From assembly GCA_027886185.1 (NCBI GenBank), contig WOAB01000231.1, positions 186,001 to 250,000 on the forward strand: a stretch of 64,000 nucleotides of DNA, read 5' to 3'. The notes below the pieces were generated by a model. That model saw only the letters and a program-made list of their open reading frames with translations. It searched no databases and was not told the DNA's origin. The stretch is from Rheum nobile (taxonomy: Eukaryota; Streptophyta; Magnoliopsida; Caryophyllales; Polygonaceae). A program made the translations under genes and the position numbers. Positions 10,877 to 20,618 of the stretch are shown here, piece after piece (the stretch's first letter is position 1; the number at the start of each line of letters is the position of its first letter).

Positions 10877-11590
10877 CGATAAATTTATTGATTTCAATAT
10901 AACCATTTGAGTCTTAGGGGGAAACACATGAATTTATTTATTTTAATATTATAAGTTTATATTAGATAATTTATTCCCTTATTTTAACTTAAAAAATATA
11001 AAAATTACTCAAATTTATTTATTTTAATATTATAAGTTTATAATATTATTTTAACCCTAAAATTAATTTATAGAAATTTTTTATCTTAGGTTAAAATTAA
11101 CTTAAGCTATTTTCCTTATGAGTTTGACCATACTTAAATTCTTAAGAAAAATTTGTTAAGTTGATTTAAATATTCTAGGTCAAAATTTTATCTAGTGTTG
11201 ATAACTCGGATAAAACATTTCATCAGCGAATAGAAGACTTCCAAAGATATCGTACAGAGTATGGTCGACCTACCGCATAAGGATCATAATGTAACTTTAT
11301 TTGTTGTCATTTTCGTATAATTAGGATCATAATGTAATAAATATTTATGTATAAATTTTCGTTTTCCCGAAAATACGCTACTTGGTCATTTATTCTTCAT
11401 TTAGTATAATCAAATTCAAATTTTTATAATTTTTTTGAATAAAAAAAGATAATAATTGATTTACCTTAAAGCATTTCTAAAAAAAAAGACGTATTTAATT
11501 TTTTATATGGGTAAACTAATTGGTAAACTACACAAAAGTCCAAAGTATAAGGGTAAACTACATAAAATACTTTTTACATGGGCAAATTTG
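10877..11590. other. AT-rich intergenic sequence
   Basis: No gene supported. A ~29-bp direct repeat (TTTATTTATTTTAATATTATAAG...) occurs near 10932 and 11012. AGGATCATAATGTAA occurs twice near 11280 and 11324. Confidence 0.5.
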
Positions 11591-11790
11591 TAGTAATTCT
11601 TAAACTACAAATTACTGATAAGAAGTAGGTTTTAAATTGCTATGATAGAGTTTGGTATGTACACGTATTGAATTTGATTGTAAACTACAAATTATGGGTA
11701 GAAAAGCAACGACTTTCCAAGTCGTTTTTTTATTTATAAAAATAATATTTGCTATGCAACGGCTTGGAAAGCTGTTGATTTTAAAAATAA
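11590..11790. repeat. Second cluster of short hairpins
   Basis: AATTTGTAG...CTACAAATT near 11584-11614, AACGACTT-TCC-AAGTCGTT near 11708-11727 and CAACGGCTT-GGA-AAGCTGTTG near 11758-11778. The architecture is like the 9.1-kb cluster but the words differ. Possibly the remnant of a DNA transposon end. Confidence 0.5.
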
Positions 11791-12034
11791 AAAAATAAAA
11801 AAAGCACATTTCGCCCCGGTTGTAGTATTATAGTTATTTACGCCTTCAGTTACTGTTTACCAAGGTCGAACTTTTTACTGTTACTAGACCGTGCGTGTTT
11901 GGTTTTAGTCGTAAGTCCGTTGGTAAGCCCGCTTGACGAGGTAGTCCCAGGGTGTTCCAGGCCGATGGTCCCACGCCATTTAGTAACAATAAAACATACG
12001 ATTAAGATAAATAGTTCCTGAAACGTAACTAATT
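11791..12034 (+). other. Leader region upstream of the caulimovirid-like ORF
   Basis: Roughly 240 nt between the hairpin cluster and the first long ORF. It holds TTACTGTT-type words also seen at 18100-18240, downstream of the same element's TATA box. I found no tRNA-Met primer-binding motif (TGGTATCAGAG) here. The left boundary of the element is not resolved. Confidence 0.35.
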
Positions 12035-15000
12035 ATGGCCCTACAATTTAGGCGGATGCTGCATAGAGGTTCTAGTTCATCTAGCACCCCAGTCGTCCAT
12101 AGTAATGAAAATCTGTATGAAGAAAATAATAATGATTGGAACATACCACAACAGTCTATACAATCTATTTACAGAATAGGATGGACAGACTTTAAAACAG
12201 CCTTTAGTGTTAAAAGTCATGAAGAAACACTCAGTTTAGACAAAGAACAACTGACTCTTCAATTATTATCCTCCATAGCTATTGATGAATATCTAAAAAA
12301 GAATTATAGATATATCCACATAGGCCTAATTCAAGTTGCTCTTAAGCCTTTAGCCAGATTAGGCATAGACACCCCAGTCTTTATTGCCCTTAGAGACGAC
12401 AGACTCCTTTCTTACAAAGACTCTTTAATTGCTGTTATTCAAACCAATATCTGTAATGGCCCAATCTTCTTCAACTGTTCTCCAAATTTTACAGTTGATA
12501 TGACAGACCCTAGAATCAGTAGTACTCTTACTCTTGATATTAAGCTCCTTAAAAAGGGGTTCAAAAATCTTTCTAAAAACTTTGTCATTATCTACCGACT
12601 CCACTACAGAATCCTAAGTTCCTGCACAGATCCTAAGTGTATAGTTCCTCCTGTCCCTAGAGGAGAGACTATCCTCCTACAACTAGAAGCCGAAAGATCT
12701 ACAACCTTCACTCCCAAACTGATAAAATGGGAAGACATCACTATACCAGAAGCTCTGGAACTAAGACATGATTGTCCTCCGGAAGATCTCGAAAAAACAG
12801 AAATTTCCCAGATAGAAGAAAGTGGTGATGGTAGGGTCCTTATAAGATTCAATTCCACTAAATCTTTCAGACCTATACCCAGAAATCCCCATCCTTTCCC
12901 TTCAAGAAACTCTTTCTCTGAGTCCCTCTATACTGCTAGAGACCATTCTATAAAAGACCATTCAGTTAAGGTTGAATTTAGTAGTCCCATTCCTAACCCT
13001 GTTACTGAACAAAAGTCAGATGAATCTTTTCCCTCTTCACCTACTCAGAGTGATATGGGAAGATACTCCTCCATAAATGTTATCACCAAAATGGACTTTA
13101 CAATAAACAAAGATTATCTAAGAAAAGACTTTGATTCCATTGAAAACAGGATCAAGAAAGTTTGGTTTTTGAAAATAGACAAAATAGTCAGAGATAAAAT
13201 AAGAGAATTATGGTATTCTGATATGGAAAAATATAGGATCAATATCTTATTCTTCACATGGTTTCCTAATTACCTTAAGATTCAGGGAATAGAAAACCCT
13301 TTAGAACAGAAATCCATAGATGTCCAAACAAGGTTAACAAAAACCTGGAATCTTTTACCCTCAGGATCTACACAAAGTGTCCATCCTCCTCTACAAGGAA
13401 TAAAAATTATTACAAAAGATGGAGAGGTTCCTGCTGAACCTTTCAAAAATCCTAGAATTGGTACTCCAGACAACAGTCCCGCTACCCTAGAAGATGTTAA
13501 GAAAATACATCAACAACACAACTATTCTAACCAAATCCTCCACACAATAGCCGAACAAGTTGAATTAATACATGATAAAATCAGTACGGAAACTATCAAA
13601 TTCCCTAAAGACATCTCTAGACCTCATTTTCAAATTCAGGGGATAAAAAAGGAGATCATTAGTAACACTTCCCTTAATCCTTCTCTTAGTCTCATTGAAT
13701 TAATCGATCAAAAATTAAAAAATGTTACGATTAATTGTATCGAGGACTGTAACAATTGTTCCAACACAGACTCAAGCAGTTCCTCAGACAACTCTGAAAG
13801 AGAAGATTGCCCATCTGGTGATAAGGCAATTGAAACCTTACAAACCTGCTTTGAGGAAAACCCCATTACCATTAATAGGATAAGAAACAACCATGATAGA
13901 CCTCAAGCACACAGAAAAATATTTAGGAACACAGACACTAGAAACTTCTATCCTAGACCTACTCCTCCTGACCTTCAATATGAAGAGAGATCTAAGTTTA
14001 GATCCACAGATTATAATGGACAATCTATCTATGAATGGAATATAGATGGAAAATCCGAACATGAAATACTTAATACCTTACAAGAAATGGGTATGGCTAA
14101 TGTAGCCTATACAGTTGGCAGAAAAGACCCCAAAACTTGTTTTTCACTTTTAACTACTGGATTTACAGGCCAGCTTAGAAACTGGTGGGATAATGCTTTA
14201 TCCTCCTTTCAAAGAGAAGAGATCCTAGATTTTACCAATGATAATGGTGAACCAGAACCTGTCCACCAACTTATATACACCATAAGTATGCACTTCATAG
14301 GCAACCCTAGGGAGGAAATCCAAGCCAATAGAGAGATCCTTTCTAATCTAAGATGTAAGACCCTTAGTGACTATAGATGGTATAAAGATGTTTTCCTGTC
14401 CTACGTCTACAAAAGAAATGATTGCAATAAGGGATATTGGAAAGAAAGATTTGTTACTGGTCTTCCCAACTTATTTGCTGATAGGATAATCCAGAAAATA
14501 AAAGATGAAATTCAAACAGAAGAAATTCCTTGGAAAGATATGACCTATGGCCAATTAACGGCTTTTGTCAAAAAAGAAGGGTTAGCCCTTTGCTCCGAAT
14601 TAAAAATCCAGGCCAAATATGGTAGAGAAAAAGGATCTAGAAGAAAAGAACTAGGTAACTTCTGTGAGGCTTTTGGCCTTGCCAAAATAGAACCCCCTTC
14701 TTATAAATATAAAAGGGGTCATAAAAATAAACACAGAAAGTTTGATAATAATTATGAAAGACCTAGTTACCCACCTAGAAGGAAATTCCAACCAAGACAG
14801 ACTAATAAAAAGATTATCTGTTTTAAATGCGGAAAACCAGGCCATAAGGCAGACAATTGCAGTCTCAAACAAAAGATCAATGAAATCTGTCAAGATGATA
14901 GTACCCTAAAAGATAGACTCACTAAAATCCTTTTGGAGGATTCTGAGAATGAATTTTATGCCCCTGATACTTCAGAAACTGAGGATTCAGGAACAACCCA

Positions 15001-15856
15001 ATTCTGCAATGTTATCACCAAAAGTGATGAAAGAGAGGCCCTTTTAGAGCTTATCGATACCCTTGAAGATCCTCAAATAAAACGAGAATACTTCATGAAG
15101 CTAAAAGAACTAATATTTAAAGAACAACAACCCCAACTTGAAGAACCTTTTAGCATATCCAAAATTATTAATAAAAAATCACCTACTAAGATATTTTCCT
15201 CCATTACCTTGAAAGACCTACAAGCTGAAGTCAATAAAATCAAAAAAGACATAGGATCCCTTAACCAACATTTATTACTAAATGAGACCAAAGATCTTGA
15301 ACTTGAAGCTAGAATAGCTCACCTAGAATTTTCTAAAAACCCTTACTCCAGCCCCCGTTCTCAACAAAATGAAGAAGAACATCCCGTCATTGAAGATTCT
15401 TTTATTGCGGCCATAAACAAGATCAACTTTAAAAAATGGTATGTTCATATTACCATAAAAATAGAAGACTTCACTCTTTCTACAGTTGCTCTCATTGACA
15501 GTGGAGCAGATCTAAACTGTATCTGTGAAGGAATAATCCCTTCAAAGTATTACCACAAGAGTCGTGAAAAAATTCTTGATGCTAGTGGTAGTCGTATGAA
15601 CCTTAGTTACAAGATCCCTAAAGCCTCTATTTGTAATGAGAAACATTGTTTCCACAACTCCTTCATATTAATAAAAGGCTTAAATCAGCAAATAATCCTA
15701 GGAACACCCTTCCTGACACAAATCTGTCCGTTCACTGTTGATAGATTTGGCCTACATACAACAGTAATGGAAAAAAGGATTAGTTTTAAGTTCATTACTG
15801 CGGTTGAACATAATGATATATCTACCCTACAGTCTGCATCTGTTAGCAGAACCTAA
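12035..15856 (+). CDS. Caulimovirid-like polyprotein: movement protein / coat-like / zinc knuckle / aspartic protease, no RT
   Basis: Open for 1273 codons without a stop. From ~aa 40-200 it reads as a 30K-superfamily movement protein, with an LRDDR core and the spacing of plant pararetrovirus MPs. A Glu/Asp/Ser-rich linker follows, then a region (aa ~640-900) resembling a capsid domain. A CCHC knuckle CFKCGKPGHKADNC sits at aa ~929-942. A retropepsin-like aspartic protease has catalytic IDSGAD near aa 1154-1159 and ILGTPF downstream. In Caulimoviridae the protease is normally fused to reverse transcriptase and RNase H; here the frame stops ~120 aa after the catalytic Asp and no RT is found anywhere between 11.8 and 18.4 kb. 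This is an old viral copy in a plant genome or a relative that moved as a partner component. The uninterrupted frame is surprising for a relic. Confidence 0.75.
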   Translation: MALQFRRMLHRGSSSSSTPVVHSNENLYEENNNDWNIPQQSIQSIYRIGWTDFKTAFSVKSHEETLSLDKEQLTLQLLSSIAIDEYLKKNYRYIHIGLIQVALKPLARLGIDTPVFIALRDDRLLSYKDSLIAVIQTNICNGPIFFNCSPNFTVDMTDPRISSTLTLDIKLLKKGFKNLSKNFVIIYRLHYRILSSCTDPKCIVPPVPRGETILLQLEAERSTTFTPKLIKWEDITIPEALELRHDCPPEDLEKTEISQIEESGDGRVLIRFNSTKSFRPIPRNPHPFPSRNSFSESLYTARDHSIKDHSVKVEFSSPIPNPVTEQKSDESFPSSPTQSDMGRYSSINVITKMDFTINKDYLRKDFDSIENRIKKVWFLKIDKIVRDKIRELWYSDMEKYRINILFFTWFPNYLKIQGIENPLEQKSIDVQTRLTKTWNLLPSGSTQSVHPPLQGIKIITKDGEVPAEPFKNPRIGTPDNSPATLEDVKKIHQQHNYSNQILHTIAEQVELIHDKISTETIKFPKDISRPHFQIQGIKKEIISNTSLNPSLSLIELIDQKLKNVTINCIEDCNNCSNTDSSSSSDNSEREDCPSGDKAIETLQTCFEENPITINRIRNNHDRPQAHRKIFRNTDTRNFYPRPTPPDLQYEERSKFRSTDYNGQSIYEWNIDGKSEHEILNTLQEMGMANVAYTVGRKDPKTCFSLLTTGFTGQLRNWWDNALSSFQREEILDFTNDNGEPEPVHQLIYTISMHFIGNPREEIQANREILSNLRCKTLSDYRWYKDVFLSYVYKRNDCNKGYWKERFVTGLPNLFADRIIQKIKDEIQTEEIPWKDMTYGQLTAFVKKEGLALCSELKIQAKYGREKGSRRKELGNFCEAFGLAKIEPPSYKYKRGHKNKHRKFDNNYERPSYPPRRKFQPRQTNKKIICFKCGKPGHKADNCSLKQKINEICQDDSTLKDRLTKILLEDSENEFYAPDTSETEDSGTTQFCNVITKSDEREALLELIDTLEDPQIKREYFMKLKELIFKEQQPQLEEPFSISKIINKKSPTKIFSSITLKDLQAEVNKIKKDIGSLNQHLLLNETKDLELEARIAHLEFSKNPYSSPRSQQNEEEHPVIEDSFIAAINKINFKKWYVHITIKIEDFTLSTVALIDSGADLNCICEGIIPSKYYHKSREKILDASGSRMNLSYKIPKASICNEKHCFHNSFILIKGLNQQIILGTPFLTQICPFTVDRFGLHTTVMEKRISFKFITAVEHNDISTLQSASVSRT

Positions 15857-15961
15857 AACATTTTAACAAGAGAACTTGTAACATTAAACTCTTTCAAATC
15901 CCTACAGAGTCACAGACATACAGTGATTTCTAACTTGTTTTAAAGTTTTCAGGTTTTTAAA
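15857..15961 (+). other. Spacer between the two caulimovirid-like ORFs
   Basis: 105 nt, AT-rich. RT and RNase H would be expected at this position in most relatives, but there is no trace of them. Confidence 0.5.
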
Positions 15962-17137
15962 ATGAGATCTCCCTCCCGCAAAGGAAAGGAAAAGGTTTTA
16001 CCTTCACCTTCCTCCCAAGTTACAGCCAAAAGCAACTTCAGACCGCTACAAGGACTTTTGCTCTCCAAAGAACAACTTGGTTTGCTGAATAACATTTGGA
16101 GGCTTCCTACTATGCCCCATGCAGCCAAGAAAAAAGTACAAGCCTTAAATACACTCAGTATCCACTTCCACGAATATGGAAATGTGATAAGAGAGAAAGA
16201 AAAAAGGGAAAAAGATTTGGGTGAACAACTAACCATTGCTACAGGTAGACGTTGGAAGAATCTCCAAACTCGTCTCCTCGACACACCAACACAAGAAGCA
16301 CTTACACCACTCCTTGATGCCTGGCCCCAGGGAAAAGAGGTTCTAATACAAAAAACAGAAGAAGGCCATTTGGCAGACCTTATACAAGCTCAGAAAGAGC
16401 TTATCCAAATGTACTTCGGTGAACCAGGGTGGAAATTCAAGGGAGTCACTGTTCGGCAATTCTCTACTATTAAACCAATAGCAGGGGGCTCAACAATGAT
16501 GACAGGCGGACTTCTGAAGATCCTCCTTTACCTAAACACTTGCACCATGCCCAAAGACCTTATTCTAAAATTCTTCCACCTAGGTATGGTCCATAGTATC
16601 AGTTTCCTACCTAATATTGAAGGAAGAATAGAAGAGATCCTGCAGGCCTTTGGAGAAAAGTTCCTGTTAATAGGAAGTAACATGGCAACTTTTGGTCCAA
16701 CAGTTGCCTACGTCCAAGCTACCCTCCCAAAAGTAACGGAATTCACCATGATTCCGTCAAAAAAGGTTATATGTTTCTCCCATGGTGTTTCAAAGGATGA
16801 AGACTGGAGAGACTGGGTAGGTCTGCTACCCACCAACTTTACAATACACGAGGAACATGAGCTCTATAGGCGCCACCAAGACGTCTCCTTCTTCTACAAA
16901 AATGCATACCTCTACAGTGGATGGAAGGCGTGTAGATTGGCAGCAGAAGGACATTATACACAAATCTGGGTTCCAGATAAATGGAGAATATGGCTACCTT
17001 TCAGCGGGGATGGCCAGTTTGCGGATTGGCGTAAATTCATTTCCCTGGAAGATGAGTTTAAACAAGAAGATGAAGATATGCTTGACACCGAAGACTGGGA
17101 TGACATAAGCATTCCCGACACTCATAGAGACACCTAG
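15962..17137 (+). CDS. Second ORF of the caulimovirid-like element, 391 aa, function unknown
   Basis: Begins MRSPSRKGKEKV 105 nt after the polyprotein stop and runs 391 codons. I recognise no domain. Visible: a basic Ser/Lys-rich N-terminus, a charged helical stretch (aa ~60-85), a Gly-rich IAGGSTMMTGG segment near aa 178, a Trp-rich C-terminal third (YSGWKA, WVPDKWRIWLPF) and an acidic tail. By position it corresponds to the 3'-proximal inclusion-body/transactivator gene of several Caulimoviridae genera, but the sequence alone does not show that family. Same strand and codon style as the upstream ORF, so the two were probably expressed from one transcript. Confidence 0.6.
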   Translation: MRSPSRKGKEKVLPSPSSQVTAKSNFRPLQGLLLSKEQLGLLNNIWRLPTMPHAAKKKVQALNTLSIHFHEYGNVIREKEKREKDLGEQLTIATGRRWKNLQTRLLDTPTQEALTPLLDAWPQGKEVLIQKTEEGHLADLIQAQKELIQMYFGEPGWKFKGVTVRQFSTIKPIAGGSTMMTGGLLKILLYLNTCTMPKDLILKFFHLGMVHSISFLPNIEGRIEEILQAFGEKFLLIGSNMATFGPTVAYVQATLPKVTEFTMIPSKKVICFSHGVSKDEDWRDWVGLLPTNFTIHEEHELYRRHQDVSFFYKNAYLYSGWKACRLAAEGHYTQIWVPDKWRIWLPFSGDGQFADWRKFISLEDEFKQEDEDMLDTEDWDDISIPDTHRDT

Positions 17138-17182
17138 CACAAGAACCCTACGCTAAGGTAAACAATAATAGTTCAATCTGTT

Positions 17183-17185
<3 letters not shown>

Positions 17186-17218
<33 letters not shown>

Positions 17219-17366
17219 AGAGAAAAAGAAAGAGAAAAAGAAAAGAAAAGAAAAAAAAGAAAAGAAGAGAAAAAGAAGAGAAAAAGAAGAGAAAAGTAAA
17301 AAAGAAAAAGAAAGAGAAAAAGAAAAGAAGAGAAAAAGAAAAAAGAAAAAGAAGAGAAAAAGAAAG
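17186..17366 (+). repeat. Poly(A) followed by GAAGAGAAAAAGAAA-type purine tract
   Basis: About 180 nt of almost pure purine on the + strand. It starts with ~30 A and then shows imperfect AAAAAGAAGAG repeats. Reverse-strand open frames through it are Phe/Leu/Ser homopolymer and not genes. Purine tracts near the 3' end of pararetroviruses can prime plus-strand synthesis, but this length is excessive, so microsatellite expansion is likely. Confidence 0.85.
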
Positions 17367-17612
17367 TTCTTTTGTTTTCATTTTATGTTTTCATCTCAGG
17401 GGGTAATCTAGCCTGTTTTAGATTATCTCCTTTGAACATCTTATTAATTTGATAAAAGACTCAAGAAGTAGATCTCATAAGACAATAGGCCCATCATCAA
17501 GAAGGAAGTAGAGCCCAACAAATCAAAAAGCTCAAATACCCATCAAGACACAACGAAAGAAGAATAGGTCCATCTGAAGGATAGGCCCATCAGAAGAACA
17601 TGCCCAATTTTT

Positions 17613-17805
17613 GCAAAAAGACAAAAGACCAGCTCAGCATTCCACTCAAGACAAGAAGACAAAAGACCAGCTCAGCATTCCACTCAAGACAAGAAGACAA
17701 AAGACCAGCTCAGCACTCCACTCAAGGCAAGAAGACAAAAGACCAGCTCAGCACTCCACCCAAGGCAAGAAGACAGAAGAAACCAACTCAGTACTCCACT
17801 CACAA
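17613..17805 (+). repeat. Five 38-bp tandem repeats upstream of a TATA box
   Basis: The word GACAAAAGACCAGCTCAGCA recurs with exact 38-bp spacing at 17620, 17658, 17696 and 17734, with a diverged fifth copy at 17772. Each unit also has TCCACTCAAGRCAAGA. The last copy ends ~75 bp upstream of TATAAAAGG. Tandem short repeats in this position look like a reiterated enhancer. The six-frame reading through them is an artefact of the period. Confidence 0.9.
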
Positions 17806-17831
17806 CAGGAGACTCCACCCGTGAAGAAATA

Positions 17832-17848
17832 GTACCAAAAATTGGTAC
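17832..17848. repeat. GTACCAA-AAA-TTGGTAC inverted repeat
   Basis: Perfect 7-bp arms around AAA, lying between the 38-bp repeats and the TATA box of the caulimovirid-like element. Possible protein-binding site. Confidence 0.55.
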
Positions 17849-17880
17849 GGACAAAGAAAATCAGACTCTCCCCTTTTTTC

Positions 17881-17889
17881 TATAAAAGG
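17881..17889 (+). promoter_or_regulatory. TATA box of the caulimovirid-like element
   Basis: TATAAAAGG preceded by a pyrimidine run (CTCTCCCCTTTTTTC), in the noncoding region after the second ORF. This is the place where pararetroviruses keep their genomic-RNA promoter. Transcription would be expected to start around 17910-17920. Confidence 0.6.
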
Positions 17890-18700
17890 CAAAGCCCTCA
17901 TTTGTTTTGAGGCATCACAATTCAGACTCTCATGTGTTGAGAAACTCACAAAAAACTTCTGAAGCTTAGAAGCCTTCCTCTGGAGCTCCTTCAAGCTTTA
18001 GGAAATCATTTCAAGTTACGACAATAGTCCTTGTAAGTTTATTATGATCTTATAAAAGTCCTATGTTTCCAGTTCATATTTCTCTCCCTGCTTTTATTAT
18101 TAAGTTTTCCAGAATAGTCACTATTACGTTTACTGTTCATTGTTCTTAATTTTTACTATTTATAAGTTACTGTTCAAAAGTCACTGTACATTACTATTCA
18201 CGCGTAAAAACTTTGTATTATTGTTCACCTATGTTCCGCTTTACTGCTTTCTTCCTACGTCTTTCCTTACTTTAAAAACTTTGTATTGCTGAGTTGCTGG
18301 TAATTATACATTCATTTGTAAATTTTAGATCTAAAATCTTGATAAGGATATTTGTGTACTAAAAATTGAAGCATTTAGCACTTGAACTTGTAATAAAATC
18401 ATATTGTACTTGTATGAGTTGTACATTCAAGCTTAGGGGGAAAAATTGCAAAATCAATGAAATTGCTACTCATTGTCAATTTGTCACGTGATAGTAGCAT
18501 TGTAGGATTTGTCTTAGTATTTCTTATATGTCGAAGTTGACGAAGCGACCGGTGAAGCTTAATGTTTAATTCCATTGAAGCTTAATGTTTGTAGTGTCTT
18601 ATAAATGTAGCTATTTGATTGAATCTGAATATCATTCATAATTCGATTTCGAGTAATTTCAAAGGCTTCATGACTTGAAATAACAGGTAAATACACAAAT
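17890..18700 (+). other. Post-promoter noncoding region, right boundary of the element unresolved
   Basis: AT-rich leader-like sequence with repeated TTACTGTTCA words (18130-18240). No long ORF, no LTR and no recognisable primer-binding site. Around 18529-18559 the sequence TGTCGAAGTTGACGAAGCGACCGGTGA appears; it recurs at 18811-18837 inside the MULE exon. That duplication places the MULE boundary somewhere before ~18500. Confidence 0.4.
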
Positions 18701-18706
18701 TGCAAG

Positions 18707-20163
18707 ATGTATCATAGTGGTGAGGATAGTGACGAGGAAAATGATTGGGTTCAAAGTGAAGAAGAAGAAGACGAGGACGACTCATGGATGGCGTCGAGGT
18801 TTTTCTTAGATGTCGAAGTTGACGAAGCGACCGGTGATTGGGACCCTAGCGGGGAATTCGTGGTTAGTGTTAAACTAATTCATGTTTATATTTCATCTTA
18901 TTGTTAGATCATAATTAGTACTGAAATTATAGTTTATAGTTGCATTTATAGACTATAATGTTTGATAGTAAAAAATGTCGTCATTTATAGGGGAGAGACT
19001 ATACAGAGTACTTTACTACGGACTTAATGTTTGATAGTAAGGAAGAATTATATGAATGGGCGAAAGAGGAAATGAGTTTGTTATAGCTTTGGTGAAGCGC
19101 AATTCAAGTCCGTATCAAATTAGTATAGTGTGTGATAGGTTTGGGGAATGGAGAACGGGGAGGCCGAAGGTGAACAAGGAGAATCCAGAATTACCGATTC
19201 CTATATTAAGAAAATCAAAATCCAAGAAGTGTGGGTGTAAGTTTGAGATTATGGGTGTTTGTGTGAAGAAAGAGTCATGGATGGTTGGTGAAAAATGGAT
19301 ATTGTCTATGATGGAAGGTCGGTACAACCATAAGCTACGGACTAGCTTTAAAGGGAATGCATTCATGGGTCGAATGACCGAGGCGGAGCAGCTAAGTGCT
19401 AGGAGGTGGGGGGATGGTCGAAAGACACCGAAACAAATTGTTTCTGAATTGAGAGCAAACTTTCCGGGCAATGTTACATCCCGAAAACAAGTAGCCAACT
19501 TCTTGCAGAAGCTCCAGTATGAGGATCGTGGGGAACTAACTGTGACTCAGTGGTCGCTTACATTTCTGGTTGAACACAAATATGTAGTTCATCCTCTGAG
19601 GGATGCGAAGACGGACGAGGTAGCAATCTTATTTTTTGCTAACCCAGAGTCTTTGTGGTTGATGAAAAAGTTCCCATATGTTGTAATCATCGATGCGACA
19701 TACAAGACAAACAAGTAAGTCTTTAAATTTTATTGATGTTGTTTTATTGTTATTAAATTTCATTGATGTTGTCTTATTGAAATGTTTGTCACATATATGA
19801 TATGCCACTTGTGGAGATTATTGGTTTCACCAACACTCACCAGACGTTCAACATTGCATATGCATTCACTCGGGCGGAAAGGATTTACCATTACACGTGG
19901 ATAATGAGAAAAATATGGGCATTGTGTTTATATTTGGGAGTGATGCCAACAGCAATAATGACAGACTGTGAGAAGGCCCTCATTAGTGCAATTGGCAATG
20001 TGTTTGGCAACGAAGTTCAACACCTCTTGTGTTGGGTGCATATCAGACACAACATTGAGGCACATGCATCATCCATTCTGAAGATGAAGGAAAGTGTAGA
20101 TTTCTTTGCAAACCAATGCTGGGGACTTTTTTGCTCAACCAGTGAAGAAAGCTATGAAATTAT
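18707..20163 (+). pseudogene. MULE (MuDR/FAR1-like) transposase remnant
   Basis: The first exon encodes an acidic N-terminus (YHSGEDSDEENDW...). After an intron, GDYTEYFTTDLMFDSKEELYEWAKE begins a MuDR-type DNA-binding region at 18991. The frame shifts by one near 19065, and the next ORF carries the CGCKFEI zinc-binding area and the start of the MULE catalytic domain (VVIIDATYKTNK, 19678-19714). A second intron-like gap follows, then MPLVEIIGFTNTHQTFNIAYAF and MTDCEKALISAI with the second catalytic Asp and LLCWVHI. It stops at 20163 where a 68-bp tandem repeat takes over, so the third catalytic residue and C-terminus are missing. The acceptor of the last intron is not obvious. Non-functional. 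Confidence 0.8.
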
Positions 20164-20618
20164 GTAAAATTGGGCCCAAACAGGCCCAATATAAAGGATT
20201 ATAGAAGAAATCGGTGAAAAAATGAAATTCTGTAAAATTGGGCCCAAACAGGCCCAATAAGAAAGATTATAGAAGAAACCGGTGAAAAAATGAAAATATG
20301 TAAAATTGGGCCCAAATAGGCCCAATATGAAGGATTATAGAAGAAACCGCTGAAAAAATGAAATTATGTAAAATTGGGCCCAAACAGGCCCAATAGAAAA
20401 AATTATAGAAGAAACCGATGAAAAAATGAAAATATGTAAAATTGGGCCCAAATAGGCCTAATATGAAGGATTATAGAAGAAACCGGTGAAAAAAATGAAA
20501 TTATGTAAAATTGGGCCCAAACAGGCCCAATAGGAAGGATTATAGAAGAAACCGGTGAAAAAATGAAAATATGTAAAATTGGGCCCAAATAGGCCCAATA
20601 TGAAGGATTATAGTTTTC
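20140..20618 (+). repeat. 68-bp tandem repeat, 7 copies, with TTGGGCC...GGCCCAA hairpins
   Basis: TGGGCCC recurs at 20171, 20239, 20307, 20375, 20443, 20512 and 20580, so the period is 68 bp (one unit 69). Each unit holds TTGGGCC-CAAACA-GGCCCAA (or CAAATA), then ATTATAGAAGAAACCGGTGAA. The first unit grades into the MULE exon: ACCAGTGAAGAAAGC(TATGAAATTATG) in the exon matches ACCGGTGAA...ATGAAATTATG of later units. Confidence 0.92.

Noticed and set aside
17148..17381. 77-codon minus-strand frame of Phe/Leu/Ser
   Set aside because: Pure product of the poly-purine tract.
17600..17832. Two overlapping frames encoding repeated DQLSIPLKTRRQKTSSAF-like peptides
   Set aside because: They are the 38-bp tandem repeat read in two frames. 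The location is a promoter region and there is no start context.
11860..18440. LTR retrotransposon interpretation of the MP/protease element
   Set aside because: No pair of LTRs or target duplication was found around it, and the movement-protein-like domain plus the internal promoter position fit a caulimovirid-like element better.
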